Assembly (NCBI GenBank): GCA_964636895.1
Contig: CAZWUW010000074.1
Span: 1-14,066 of the forward strand
DNA from: CAZWUW01 sp964636895
Lineage (GTDB): Bacteria > Bacillota > Thermincolia > Thermincolales > CAZWUW01
Length of the DNA: 14,066 nt
Reading direction: 5' to 3'
In this document: piece by piece, positions 1 through 6,347 of the stretch
How the letters are laid out: the number at the start of each line of letters is the position of its first letter
Numbering within the stretch: position 1 is the first letter of the stretch
Made by a program: the position numbers and the translations under genes
The notes under the pieces: generated by a model
Databases searched by the model: none
Told to the model about the DNA's origin: nothing
The model's input: the letters and a program-made list of their open reading frames with translations, nothing else

Positions 1-15
1 GATGGATCTGGCGAA

Positions 16-210
16 TTAAGAAAACACCGGCAGGATTTGCACCTGCCGGGTAAGCGGAAACATGTCAGGAAACAGGCGGGCATTGAGCAATATGTCGTAA
101 TCGATCTTTCTGGCATCGGCATAGGCGACTGTCTTGTCCAGTAAGCCCGACAGATTGCCGAGAAAGTGTTTCAGCACCGGAATGGAAGCGTCGAACATGG
201 AAATTTTCAT
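16..210 (-). pseudogene. Truncated DUF1993 family protein
   Basis: The 64-residue frame begins MKISMFDASIPVLKHFLGNL and continues through LLNARLFPDMFPLTRQVQI, which matches my memory of the conserved N-terminus of DUF1993 (PF09351), a family of about 165 residues with no established function. After the QVQI block the family normally continues with a conserved helix, but here only five more residues (LPVFS) precede a TAA stop. The other two frames across bases 1-36 do not resume the family sequence either, so this looks like a deletion or rearrangement rather than a one-base shift. The start at 208-210 keeps the family N-terminus and has a modest AGGA about 11 bases upstream. It lies head to head with another broken gene. 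I call it a remnant; a short expressed protein cannot be excluded. Confidence 0.65.
27..49. repeat. Small inverted repeat at the end of the DUF1993 remnant
   Basis: CCGGCAGG at 27-34 is mirrored by CCTGCCGG at 42-49 around a 7-base loop. It sits exactly where DUF1993 similarity stops. There is no T-tract on the minus strand, so it is a poor intrinsic terminator. It may simply be coding sequence or may mark the break point. Confidence 0.35.
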
Positions 211-239
211 ATCAAAGGTATCCTGGTATCAAGGTTAAC

Positions 240-1163
240 TTGGTCTTCCTGCCTAATATGGTAGATACTTATTTGGCTCATCTGTTAAGCAAAGTTGATC
301 GGGACGGTATCCGCCGGCACGGGCCTAAGGTTGTGGCCGCTTATGATGTTTATAACCTGGTGGGGGTAATGCCGCCGCTTTTTGACCGGTTGGGATGCAA
401 TGTTATTCCGCTTAGCGGGAGTTTTGAGGTTGGCCGTGAACCGGAGGCTTTTGACCATTTGGCGCAGCAGGCGGCCGCTATGGGCCGGGCAGTGGCAGAA
501 CAGCATGCCTTGCTGGGTGTGATGCTGGATAATAATGCGGAAAACATGATCCTGGTTGATGAACAGGGCCAGGTTATTAAAGATGACCTGCTGCTGGGAC
601 TGATGGCTCTGCTTATTCTCCGGCAGGGTTACGGCCAAACCGTAGTTGCACCGGTGACCGCCCCCGGTATGTTGGAAACCATGGCTGAACAACACCGGGG
701 TAAGGTTGTCCGGACCCAGACCTCGTCCCAGGCATTTTTGCAGGCGGCGATGGATTCCGCAGTACTGGGCGGTCAGGGTGGCTGGTCTCAGTTTATGCTG
801 GCTTTTGATGCCCCGGCAACGCTGGCCGGGGTGCTGGCTTACCTGGTTCGGGAGCGGATGACGTTAAGTGAACTGGTAAAGGCGATGCCGGCCTTTCATA
901 AGACCCATAAAACCATCGGATGCGCGTGGGCAGAAAAAGGCCGGGTTATGCGCCGGCTAATTCAGGAAAACAAAAATGGCCAGGTGGATTTGATTGACGG
1001 GATTAAGATTTATCATGAGGACGGTTGGGCGCTGGTGCTGCCGGATGTGGAAGAGCCGGCTTACCATGTTTACGCAGAAGGCGCAAAATATGAAGCAGCG
1101 GAATCACTGGCAGATTTTTATGTGGAAAAAATCAGGTCTATAAAGAATGATAGCATCCATTAG
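240..1163 (+). CDS. C-terminal PGM-like half of a sugar-nucleotidyltransferase/phosphomannomutase fusion protein (5'-truncated)
   Basis: The 307-residue product resembles alpha-D-phosphohexomutase domains II-IV as found at the C-terminus of long (about 820-residue) mannose-1-phosphate guanylyltransferase-like fusions of Clostridia. Visible blocks are LGVMLDNNAENMILVDEQG (about residues 92-110, the place of the metal-binding DPDADR loop, here degenerate), KVVRTQTSSQ (155-164), and DGIKIYHEDGWALVLPDVEE (253-272), followed by AYHVYAEG, the phosphate-binding domain IV. The nucleotidyltransferase, hexapeptide and catalytic-serine domains are absent upstream, where the DNA is instead the antisense of a DUF1993 gene. 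It is therefore probably a decayed remnant without mutase activity. The first usable start is TTG 240 with AAGG at 231-234; ATG 258 is an alternative. A strong terminator follows 8 bases after the stop. Confidence 0.6.
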   Translation: MVFLPNMVDTYLAHLLSKVDRDGIRRHGPKVVAAYDVYNLVGVMPPLFDRLGCNVIPLSGSFEVGREPEAFDHLAQQAAAMGRAVAEQHALLGVMLDNNAENMILVDEQGQVIKDDLLLGLMALLILRQGYGQTVVAPVTAPGMLETMAEQHRGKVVRTQTSSQAFLQAAMDSAVLGGQGGWSQFMLAFDAPATLAGVLAYLVRERMTLSELVKAMPAFHKTHKTIGCAWAEKGRVMRRLIQENKNGQVDLIDGIKIYHEDGWALVLPDVEEPAYHVYAEGAKYEAAESLADFYVEKIRSIKNDSIH

Positions 1164-1170
1164 CCTGTAA

Positions 1171-1196
1171 ACAAGCAGCCCGTCCGGGCTGCTTGT
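1171..1196 (+). terminator. Intrinsic terminator after the PGM-like gene
   Basis: A perfect 12-base inverted repeat has arms ACAAGCAGCCCG (1171-1182) and CGGGCTGCTTGT (1185-1196), followed by a short T-rich stretch (TATTGT). The inner 22 bases (1173-1194) recur identically at 3753-3774. Confidence 0.8.
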
Positions 1197-1208
1197 TATT
1201 GTAAGCCA

Positions 1209-1236
1209 GACAAATGTTAGCATTTCCTGACAAATG
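1209..1236 (+). repeat. Direct repeat GACAAATG, two copies 20 bp apart
   Basis: GACAAATG occurs at 1209-1216 and 1229-1236, a start-to-start spacing of 20 bases, about two helical turns. The second copy overlaps the proposed -35 box of the O-acetylation promoter, so the pair could be an operator. Chance is possible in this AT-rich gap. Confidence 0.35.
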
Positions 1237-1256
1237 ATTTTGTGATAAAATATAAA
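1227..1256 (+). promoter_or_regulatory. Probable sigma-A promoter of the O-acetylation module
   Basis: CTGACA at 1227-1232 and TATAAA at 1251-1256 are separated by 18 bases; each differs from the TTGACA/TATAAT consensus by one base. Transcription would begin near 1263, leaving a leader of about 25 bases that contains the AGAGGAG ribosome binding site. Confidence 0.5.
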
Positions 1257-1287
1257 AGTATATGACTGCAAGCAGAGGAGTATGGTT

Positions 1288-2382
1288 ATGTCTTTTTATC
1301 TTTTGCCGACAGATAAAAGGGGTTGGGTTGTGCGGCTGGGGGCAGGCCTGCTTTTTTTTGTGCTTATTAATGCCGGGCTGGCCTTTTATTTTGCGGGCAA
1401 GGAAACGGATTTTTATATGTCCCGGAGCGGCCTGAGGATGAAGTATTTCAACCGGTATGAAATAGATGCCGCTGTAAAGCGGGTGGCCCGGGATCCGGGG
1501 CCCAAAATAGTGGTTTTGGGTGATTCATTTGTCTGGGGGACGGGGGTTAATGAAAATCAGACTTTTTCTCCGGAATTACAAATTTACCTGGCCGGCAAAC
1601 TTCCAGGCAGAACCTACCGGGTTTATAATTTGGCTGTTCCGGCCAGTCCGGCGGCTGATGTTTACGCTGTTTTGAAAAAAGTCGGGCCTTTAAAACCGGA
1701 TTTAATTATTCTAAACACCAACTATTTCTTTTTTTCCATATCTGAACCGGAAGTGCACAGCAACTATCCGTGGCTTACGGCTAATTTCGCGGACGAACCT
1801 GACCGGGAGCTGATTGTGGCCAAACTTAATGTAATGACTCCTGAATTCAGGCTCGGCGAACTGGTGAGGAAAACGGTTCCGCTCTATAGGTACCGGGAAG
1901 AAGTAAATATTAAGCTGCTCGGTACTAATAAGCCGCAGGAAAAGTTTAACGCCTTTCTGAATACCGCAGTGTTTAAACTAAGGCACACTTTTGGCCTTGA
2001 GCAGGGTTGGCAGCCTAAAGTTAATAAGGCAGCCGGGGAAAACCTGGCTTGGGGTTACAGTGCTATACCGATTACCCCGGACCGGGCGAATTATATATTT
2101 TCTGCTAAAATTGCCGCCTATCTGGAGAAAAACCGCCTTAATGCCGCTGTTTTTATTACCCCCCACAATGCCAAGGTGGTTGGCAAATACCAGCAGCAGG
2201 AAGGTTATCAGAAGAACAACCGGATTATTAAAAATATTTTTTTAAACCGCAGCTTTTCATTTTTCGATTATGAGGACCGGCTGAATGACAGCCTGCAAAC
2301 CGATAATGTGCATCTTTCGGTACAGGGTTCGAAAGAATTTGCCCGGCTGTTGGGCGATGATATTATACCACTACTTGATTAG
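1288..2382 (+). CDS. SGNH-family acetyltransferase/esterase of a polysaccharide O-acetylation pair
   Basis: This 364-residue protein has one N-terminal membrane anchor (about residues 16-37) and an extracytoplasmic SGNH fold. The block I serine lies in VVLGDSFVWGTG (Ser80), the LNTN segment near 142-145 could supply the block III asparagine, and DNVHLSVQGS gives Asp339 and His342 of block V. Such proteins, like AlgX/AlgJ of alginate systems, pass or remove acetyl groups on extracellular polysaccharides together with an MBOAT partner, and an MBOAT gene follows 14 bases after this stop. ATG 1288 is preferred because GAGGAG (1275-1280) lies 7 bases before it; ATG 1282 would leave only one base. 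The acceptor polymer is not revealed by the sequence. DltD-like teichoic acid work is less likely, since no dltA or dltC is present. Confidence 0.8.
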   Translation: MSFYLLPTDKRGWVVRLGAGLLFFVLINAGLAFYFAGKETDFYMSRSGLRMKYFNRYEIDAAVKRVARDPGPKIVVLGDSFVWGTGVNENQTFSPELQIYLAGKLPGRTYRVYNLAVPASPAADVYAVLKKVGPLKPDLIILNTNYFFFSISEPEVHSNYPWLTANFADEPDRELIVAKLNVMTPEFRLGELVRKTVPLYRYREEVNIKLLGTNKPQEKFNAFLNTAVFKLRHTFGLEQGWQPKVNKAAGENLAWGYSAIPITPDRANYIFSAKIAAYLEKNRLNAAVFITPHNAKVVGKYQQQEGYQKNNRIIKNIFLNRSFSFFDYEDRLNDSLQTDNVHLSVQGSKEFARLLGDDIIPLLD

Positions 2383-2396
2383 GCGGAGGATTGCAG

Positions 2397-3593
2397 ATGG
2401 CATTCACCTCATGGGTTTTTGCGCTGTTTTTTATATGTGTGACGGCAATATACTGGCTGGCCGGCAGGAATTACAGAGAGCTGGTTTTGATATTGGCCGG
2501 GCTGGTTTTTTACGGTTATGCTGCCCTAGAACAAATGCCGGTAATTCTGGTATTGACAGCCGGCACCTTTTTCCTCGGCCGGCTGATTGACAGCAACAGG
2601 GGCCGGGAGAAGCGCATAACTCCAAAGACGGTGATGATTACCGGTGTAACTCTGCTGCTCTTGGCTTTAAGTTATTACAAGTATTCACCAATGCTGGTGC
2701 AGACCTGGAATGGTTTTGTTACCGAAATAGGTTGGCCGGCCTTACCCTTGCCCAAAGTAATAACTCCTTTGGCTATTTCTTTCCTGGTATTCCAATTTAT
2801 TCACTACCTGGTGGATAAATATAAGGGCAGCATTACGGGCAACTCCTTCCGGCAATTTCTCCTTTATGCCTTGTTTTTTCCGGCCCTGCTGGCCGGACCC
2901 ATCAAAAGGTACCAGGAATTTGCTCCCCAGGTAAAAGGCATCAGGTTTAGTTTTGAGAATTTTAGTATGGGGTTGACCAGGATAATTATCGGACTGGTCA
3001 AAAAAATTGTCCTGGCCGATACTTTTGCCGTTTGGGGCGATAAGCTCCTGAACCCCCAGATGAATTCCGGCCTGATGCTGTTAATTGCCGTATACGCGTA
3101 TACGCTGAAAATATATTTTGATTTCTCGGCGTATTCCGATATCGCTATCGGGACTGCCCGGATACTGGGGTATAAAATACCGGAAAACTTTAACTGGCCG
3201 TATTTAGCTACGAATATTTCTGAATTCTGGCGCCGCTGGCATATTTCTTTAAGTAACTGGATCAGGGATTATCTGTATTTTCCGTTGGGCGGCAGCAGGG
3301 TTGCTTACACACGGTATTTTCTAAACGCGGTGGTGAGCATGGGGCTTAGCGGCTTGTGGCATGGCGCTAACTGGACTTTTTTGCTCTGGGGGCTTTGGCA
3401 TGGCGTAGGTCTGGGTCTTTACGGTATTTATAAGCGAGCCGGTATTTTGTCGGGGTTAAGACATAAGCGGCTTTGGCGACTGGCCGGGTGGTTTGTCACC
3501 TTCAATTTTGTCAGTTTCGGCTGGGTATTGTTTGCGGCCAAGACATTCACTGATGCGTTAACGATATTTTACAAAATTATTTCGATTAATTGA
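2397..3593 (+). CDS. MBOAT family O-acyltransferase (AlgI/DltB-like)
   Basis: The 398-residue polytopic membrane protein carries both hallmark MBOAT blocks: NISEFWRRWHISLSNWIRDY (residues 273-292, His282) and GLWHGANWTFLLWGLWHG (319-336) with the presumed catalytic histidine His322. FFPALLAGPIKRYQEF (160-175) and KIYFDFSAYSDIAIG (238-252) are also typical of the AlgI branch. These enzymes move an acetyl group from a cytoplasmic donor across the membrane to an extracytoplasmic partner, here probably the SGNH protein encoded just upstream. Length fits the short AlgI/DltB type; AlgI itself is about 520 residues. The start at ATG 2397 is set by GGAGG (2385-2389), 7 bases away; TTG 2391 is too close to that site. 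Confidence 0.88.
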   Translation: MAFTSWVFALFFICVTAIYWLAGRNYRELVLILAGLVFYGYAALEQMPVILVLTAGTFFLGRLIDSNRGREKRITPKTVMITGVTLLLLALSYYKYSPMLVQTWNGFVTEIGWPALPLPKVITPLAISFLVFQFIHYLVDKYKGSITGNSFRQFLLYALFFPALLAGPIKRYQEFAPQVKGIRFSFENFSMGLTRIIIGLVKKIVLADTFAVWGDKLLNPQMNSGLMLLIAVYAYTLKIYFDFSAYSDIAIGTARILGYKIPENFNWPYLATNISEFWRRWHISLSNWIRDYLYFPLGGSRVAYTRYFLNAVVSMGLSGLWHGANWTFLLWGLWHGVGLGLYGIYKRAGILSGLRHKRLWRLAGWFVTFNFVSFGWVLFAAKTFTDALTIFYKIISIN

Positions 3594-3604
3594 GGTGCGC
3601 TGCT

Positions 3605-3718
3605 GTGAAAAACATTCTTGTCGATGTTATGGTGGGCTTTATTTTATGTATGTTCCTGGTGGCTTTGATTTTATTTGCCCAGGGCCGGGATACAGGTTTT
3701 ATTTATACAAATTTTTGA
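3605..3718 (+). CDS. Small single-span membrane peptide downstream of the MBOAT gene
   Basis: A 37-residue frame starts at GTG 3605 with an excellent GAGGTG ribosome binding site (3592-3597) 7 bases upstream, which overlaps the stop of the MBOAT gene. The peptide is MKNILVDVMVGFILCMFLVA, continuing LILFAQGRDTGFIYTNF. It has one hydrophobic segment (about residues 7-25) and a short polar tail. Its position as the last gene of a three-gene module suggests a small partner of the MBOAT or SGNH protein; in Dlt systems a similarly small membrane peptide (DltX) is known, but I cannot show homology. It is short and hydrophobic, so a chance frame remains possible. Confidence 0.55.
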   Translation: MKNILVDVMVGFILCMFLVALILFAQGRDTGFIYTNF

Positions 3719-3724
3719 GGCCCA

Positions 3725-3754
3725 GCCAAAGCCAAAGCAAAAGCAAAAGCAAAA
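3725..3754. repeat. Tandem hexamer repeat (GCMAAA)5
   Basis: Five consecutive six-base units run GCCAAA, GCCAAA, GCAAAA, GCAAAA, GCAAAA and abut the terminator palindrome. Read on the minus strand they give TTTTGC repeats directly after the hairpin, so they can serve as the uridine-rich tail for the minus-strand gene. Copy number could vary by replication slippage. Confidence 0.75.
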
Positions 3755-3774
3755 GCAGCCCGTCCGGGCTGCTT
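3753..3774. terminator. Bidirectional terminator between the O-acetylation module and the TIM-barrel gene
   Basis: Arms AAGCAGCCCG (3753-3762) and CGGGCTGCTT (3765-3774) form a perfect 10-base stem. The distal arm overlaps the stop codon of the minus-strand gene. The minus strand continues into T-rich repeats; the plus strand has only AATTGTTG. The 22 bases are identical to 1173-1194. Confidence 0.75.
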
Positions 3775-4438
3775 AATTGTTGTCTCTGTATTTTTCCATC
3801 AGGCGATGCATCAATTCTGCTGTAGTGGGCGGTGTGTAGGTAATAGCGTTAGCGCCGGCAATAATAGTTTCCCTGATGGTGGAATCTGAGGGGCCGCCGG
3901 TAGCAATGATGGGTACGCAGGGGAACTTTTCCCGGATGGCTTGCACAACTTCCGGGGTTTCATTTCCTGCCGAGACGTTCAGGATATCCGCACCGCTCTC
4001 CAGCCGTGCGGCCACATCATCGCAAAAAGAAATTATGGAAATAACTATTGGTATATCAATAGTTTTTCGCACCGCTCTAAGAGTAGCATTATCCACCGGG
4101 GCATTCAGCACTACTGCTAATGCACCCTGGAATTCGGCATGCAGGGCCAGGTTAACCACCCGCTTGCCTTTGGTAGTCCCCCCGCCGATGCCCATTAATA
4201 CCGGTTTGTCGGCCACCGAAGCAATGGCATGGGTGATTACCGGCTGGGGGGTGAAGGGATAAACTGCCATTACCGCGTCAGCATTGTTATTGCGGATGAG
4301 AACGATATCAGTGGTAAAAATCAGGGACTGAATATAATGTCCGAGAATTTTGATGCCGCCGGCGTCTGCAATGGCACCCGGCATGTCAATTATTTTCTGG
4401 CGCAGTGGCGTAAGGACTTCCGGTATATAGCGCTTCAT
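3773..4438 (-). CDS. Conserved TIM-barrel protein, often annotated only as 'hydrolase'
   Basis: The 221-residue product MKRYIPEVLTPLRQKIIDMP... resembles a family I recall from Clostridia under the vague label hydrolase; its reaction is not known to me. Barrel features are visible: KPVLMGIGGGTTKGKRVVN (78-96), PIVISIISFCDDVAARLESG (130-149), ADILNVSAG (150-158), and PIIATGGPSDSTIRETIIAG (176-195) followed by ANAITYTPP, which resembles a phosphate-binding strand-loop as in ThiG- or NanE-like barrels. The frame extends to ATG 4477, but an extended -10 promoter overlaps that codon, so transcription would begin after it. ATG 4438 also matches the remembered family N-terminus and has a weak GTGAAGTG site. 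It is a single-gene unit between two plus-strand operons. Confidence 0.65.
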   Translation of the reverse strand: MKRYIPEVLTPLRQKIIDMPGAIADAGGIKILGHYIQSLIFTTDIVLIRNNNADAVMAVYPFTPQPVITHAIASVADKPVLMGIGGGTTKGKRVVNLALHAEFQGALAVVLNAPVDNATLRAVRKTIDIPIVISIISFCDDVAARLESGADILNVSAGNETPEVVQAIREKFPCVPIIATGGPSDSTIRETIIAGANAITYTPPTTAELMHRLMEKYRDNN

Positions 4439-4475
4439 GTTTTGCACTTCACTTTCATTGACAACCGTTTTGTTC

Positions 4476-4484
4476 ATTATAACA
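4476..4484 (-). promoter_or_regulatory. Extended -10 promoter of the TIM-barrel gene
   Basis: On the minus strand the motif TGTTATAAT matches the extended -10 form (TGnTATAAT) exactly; no convincing -35 is seen, as is common for this class. Initiation near 4469 gives a leader of about 30 bases before ATG 4438. Confidence 0.5.
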
Positions 4485-4544
4485 TAATAAAGATTCTTAA
4501 TAAGGTATTTTACTTAAATTTAAAATAAAAATAATAATAATTAA

Positions 4545-4571
4545 TGAAGTAATCTGTTTTGATGCTGCGTC
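4545..4571 (+). promoter_or_regulatory. Candidate ECF-type (autoregulated) promoter of the sigma operon
   Basis: TGAAGT (4545-4550), a 17-base spacer and CGTC (4568-4571) loosely match the TGAAAC-N16/17-CGTC pattern of Bacillus ECF sigma promoters. Initiation near 4578 would fit the TTG start at 4606 with its GGGGTG site. The rest of the 4485-4578 gap is very AT-rich. A perfect TTGACA at 4458-4463 lies 19 bases from CATAAT and could be a second, vegetative promoter. Confidence 0.35.
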
Positions 4572-4605
4572 ATAATAAATGAAAGCCGGAAAGCGGGGTG
4601 ACGGG

Positions 4606-5181
4606 TTGCCGGACTCAGATGAAATATTGGTGCAAAAAATAAAGACCGGGAACCCCGGTAGTTTTGAAATCCTGGTTTCCCGCTACCAGCGTAAGATATT
4701 TGCTTTTATTTACCGAATGGTTGTTTCTGAAGAGGATGCCCGTGACCTTACCCAGGAGGTGTTCATTCAGGTTTTTCGTGCCCTTGACAGATTCAGGGGA
4801 GATGCCAAATTTTCTACCTGGCTGTATCGCATTGCCGCTAATAAAAGCCTGGATTTTCTGCGCCGGACCAAATCAGGCAAAATTGCTGACCACAGCGGCT
4901 GGGCTGAGGCCGCGGACTTAGCGAAGCTGCCCTGTGCACCGGAGGACAACCCGGAGCATATCTACCTGCAGCAGGAAAAGATTCGTCGGGTAAGGAGGCT
5001 GATCGCCGGTTTGCCGGACCGGTACAGGGTGGTATTGGTGCTGTTTCATTACGAAAACCTGACCTACCGGCAGATTGCCGATGCACTGGACATCCCGGTG
5101 AAGACCGTAGCTACCAGATTATACAGGGCAAAACTGCTCCTTAAGGAAAACCTGGGAGGTGAGCCGGATGGAATGCCGTGA
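4606..5181 (+). CDS. ECF-subfamily RNA polymerase sigma factor
   Basis: Region 2 shows PGSFEILVSRYQRKIFAFIY, then DARDLTQEVFIQVFRALDRF and FSTWLYRIAANKSLDFLRR, the core-binding and -10 recognition helices. Region 4 ends with the helix-turn-helix LTYRQIADALDIPVKTVATR, followed by LYRAKLLLK, which recognises the -35. No region 1 or 3 is present, as expected for group 4 (ECF) factors; length is 191 residues. TTG 4606 is chosen because GGGGTG lies 5 bases upstream; ATG 4579 lies in frame but has no ribosome binding site and adds a basic stretch not usual in the family. The 3' end overlaps the next gene by 14 bases, so the pair is probably translationally coupled. It likely directs transcription of its own operon in response to an envelope signal. 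Confidence 0.92.
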   Translation: MPDSDEILVQKIKTGNPGSFEILVSRYQRKIFAFIYRMVVSEEDARDLTQEVFIQVFRALDRFRGDAKFSTWLYRIAANKSLDFLRRTKSGKIADHSGWAEAADLAKLPCAPEDNPEHIYLQQEKIRRVRRLIAGLPDRYRVVLVLFHYENLTYRQIADALDIPVKTVATRLYRAKLLLKENLGGEPDGMP

Positions 5182-5704
5182 TTATAAAAAAAGGATACCT
5201 GCATACCTGGCCGCTGTTTTGGCTCCCGAAGACCAGGCGGAGCTAGCCGACCACCTGGCCTGCTGTCCGGAATGCCGTTACGAGATGGCGGCCTTCCATG
5301 AACTTGACCGGTTGATAGAGGCGGCGGATATGAGTATACCGCCGGTGCCGGCGGACCTGACGGCAAGTATCCTGCGAGTCGTCAAGGTCGGTAATGGGCT
5401 TGCAGACAACGGCGGAGCGGCTGCTGCCGGCCAGGCTTTAAGCACCGGCGGGCGGCGTAAACATCTGACATCCCTGTTACAGGACTTGGTTACGGCGGCG
5501 GCCGCGGCTATAATAATATTCTGGTTAACCGCACCGGTGCTAGACAGCGGCAATGTGCCAAGCTACAGTAAAGAAGTGGTCAAGGTGAGCACATCCGTGG
5601 GCGAAGTTTTTGAGGGGTATATGGATTTTTCCGCCTCAACCCTGGATAAATTTAATCAAGTCTTTGAAACAAATCGGCGTAGGCCGGTAAAAGGAGATGA
5701 ATGA
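5168..5704 (+). CDS. Membrane-anchored zinc anti-sigma factor
   Basis: The 178-residue protein starts MECRDYKKRIPAYLAA and has the zinc anti-sigma motif H29-x3-C33-x2-C36 (HLACCPEC), with Cys3 as likely fourth ligand. A linker leads to one membrane segment (about 106-125, VTAAAAAIIIFWLTAPVL) and a roughly 50-residue extracytoplasmic tail. Known relatives (RsiW type) hold the ECF factor inactive until proteolysis or a conformational change frees it. ATG 5168 is preferred to GTG 5159: GGAGGTGA (5155-5162) lies 5 bases before it. The gene overlaps the sigma gene upstream, and its stop overlaps the next ATG. Its short outside domain and lack of a RsgI- or RskA-type C-terminal domain leave the signal unknown. 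Confidence 0.85.
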   Translation: MECRDYKKRIPAYLAAVLAPEDQAELADHLACCPECRYEMAAFHELDRLIEAADMSIPPVPADLTASILRVVKVGNGLADNGGAAAAGQALSTGGRRKHLTSLLQDLVTAAAAAIIIFWLTAPVLDSGNVPSYSKEVVKVSTSVGEVFEGYMDFSASTLDKFNQVFETNRRRPVKGDE

Positions 5705-6327
5705 GCATGGAATGTACCAATCATGCTGCCAAAGAAGCGGTGACGACTTGCCACCTGTGTGGCAAAAACTATTGCCCGGAGTGCCTGGTCAGCCTAGATG
5801 ATAAGGCATATTGCAGGCACTGTCTGACGGAAAAAATGAGCGGCGCCGGCGAACCTGCAAAAATGAAACAGGTTTTGGCGCCTGGTGAAAAGAGAAGCAA
5901 GTTCTGGGCATTTGTTTTTTCTGTGGTGCCCGGTGTCGGGTATTTTTATCTCGGCATGATGAACAAGGGTTTGCAGACGATGCTGTTATTCTTTGGCTCT
6001 ATTTTTGTGGCCGGCTTTATCGGTTTCGAGGAAATCATAGCCCTGGTTGTGCCGGTAGTGGTGTTCTACTCAATTTTTGACACCCAGCAGCTGGTTAAAA
6101 CCATTAATGAGGGGCTTGCGGTGGAAGACCGGCAGTTTTTTGATTTAAAGCAGCTCCCGTATACCCATAACTGGCTTGGCTATGCCCTGATTGTGCTAGG
6201 AGTTTTGGCGCTGCTGCATAACATGCCTATTTACTTTCCGTACTGGGTGAAAAGGTTGATTCCGCCGTTCCTGATCATGGGCCTGGGCGTTGTGATACTG
6301 TATCGCAACATGAGAAAAGATGCGTAG
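5701..6327 (+). CDS. B-box-like zinc-finger and TM2-like membrane protein
   Basis: The N-terminus has eight likely zinc ligands in a B-box-like pattern: C5, H8, C17, C20, C25, C28, C38 and C41 (MECTNHA...CHLCGKNYCPEC...CRHC). About five membrane segments follow (near 69-85, 91-108, 111-127, 158-175, 183-202); the first carries the TM2-type signature PGVGYFYLGMMNKG. The protein has 208 residues and no enzymatic motif. It is the third gene of the sigma operon, with its ATG overlapping the anti-sigma stop and AAGGAG just upstream, so it is probably co-regulated and may modulate the sigma/anti-sigma pair or respond to membrane damage. ATG 5707 is an alternative start with better spacing from the AAGGAG site. 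Confidence 0.75.
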   Translation: MSMECTNHAAKEAVTTCHLCGKNYCPECLVSLDDKAYCRHCLTEKMSGAGEPAKMKQVLAPGEKRSKFWAFVFSVVPGVGYFYLGMMNKGLQTMLLFFGSIFVAGFIGFEEIIALVVPVVVFYSIFDTQQLVKTINEGLAVEDRQFFDLKQLPYTHNWLGYALIVLGVLALLHNMPIYFPYWVKRLIPPFLIMGLGVVILYRNMRKDA

Positions 6328-6347
6328 AGAAGGGAGTAGGTTTAAAT

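Noticed and set aside
1..36. A simple frameshift as the cause of the DUF1993 truncation
   Set aside because: The other two minus-strand frames over these bases do not resume the family sequence, although only 36 bases are available to judge.
3595..3825. A 76-codon plus-strand frame with a Ser-Gln/Ser-Lys repeat
   Set aside because: The repeat is only the hexamer DNA repeat translated, the frame runs through a terminator into the next gene, and the 37-codon frame in this region has a far better start.
4458..4483. TTGACA with TATAAC as a sigma-operon promoter
   Set aside because: The spacer is only 14 bases; pairing with CATAAT gives 19. It is kept only as a weak alternative.
5064..5366. A 100-codon minus-strand frame across the sigma/anti-sigma junction
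   Set aside because: Both plus-strand genes are clearly real and overlap there; this is an antisense shadow.
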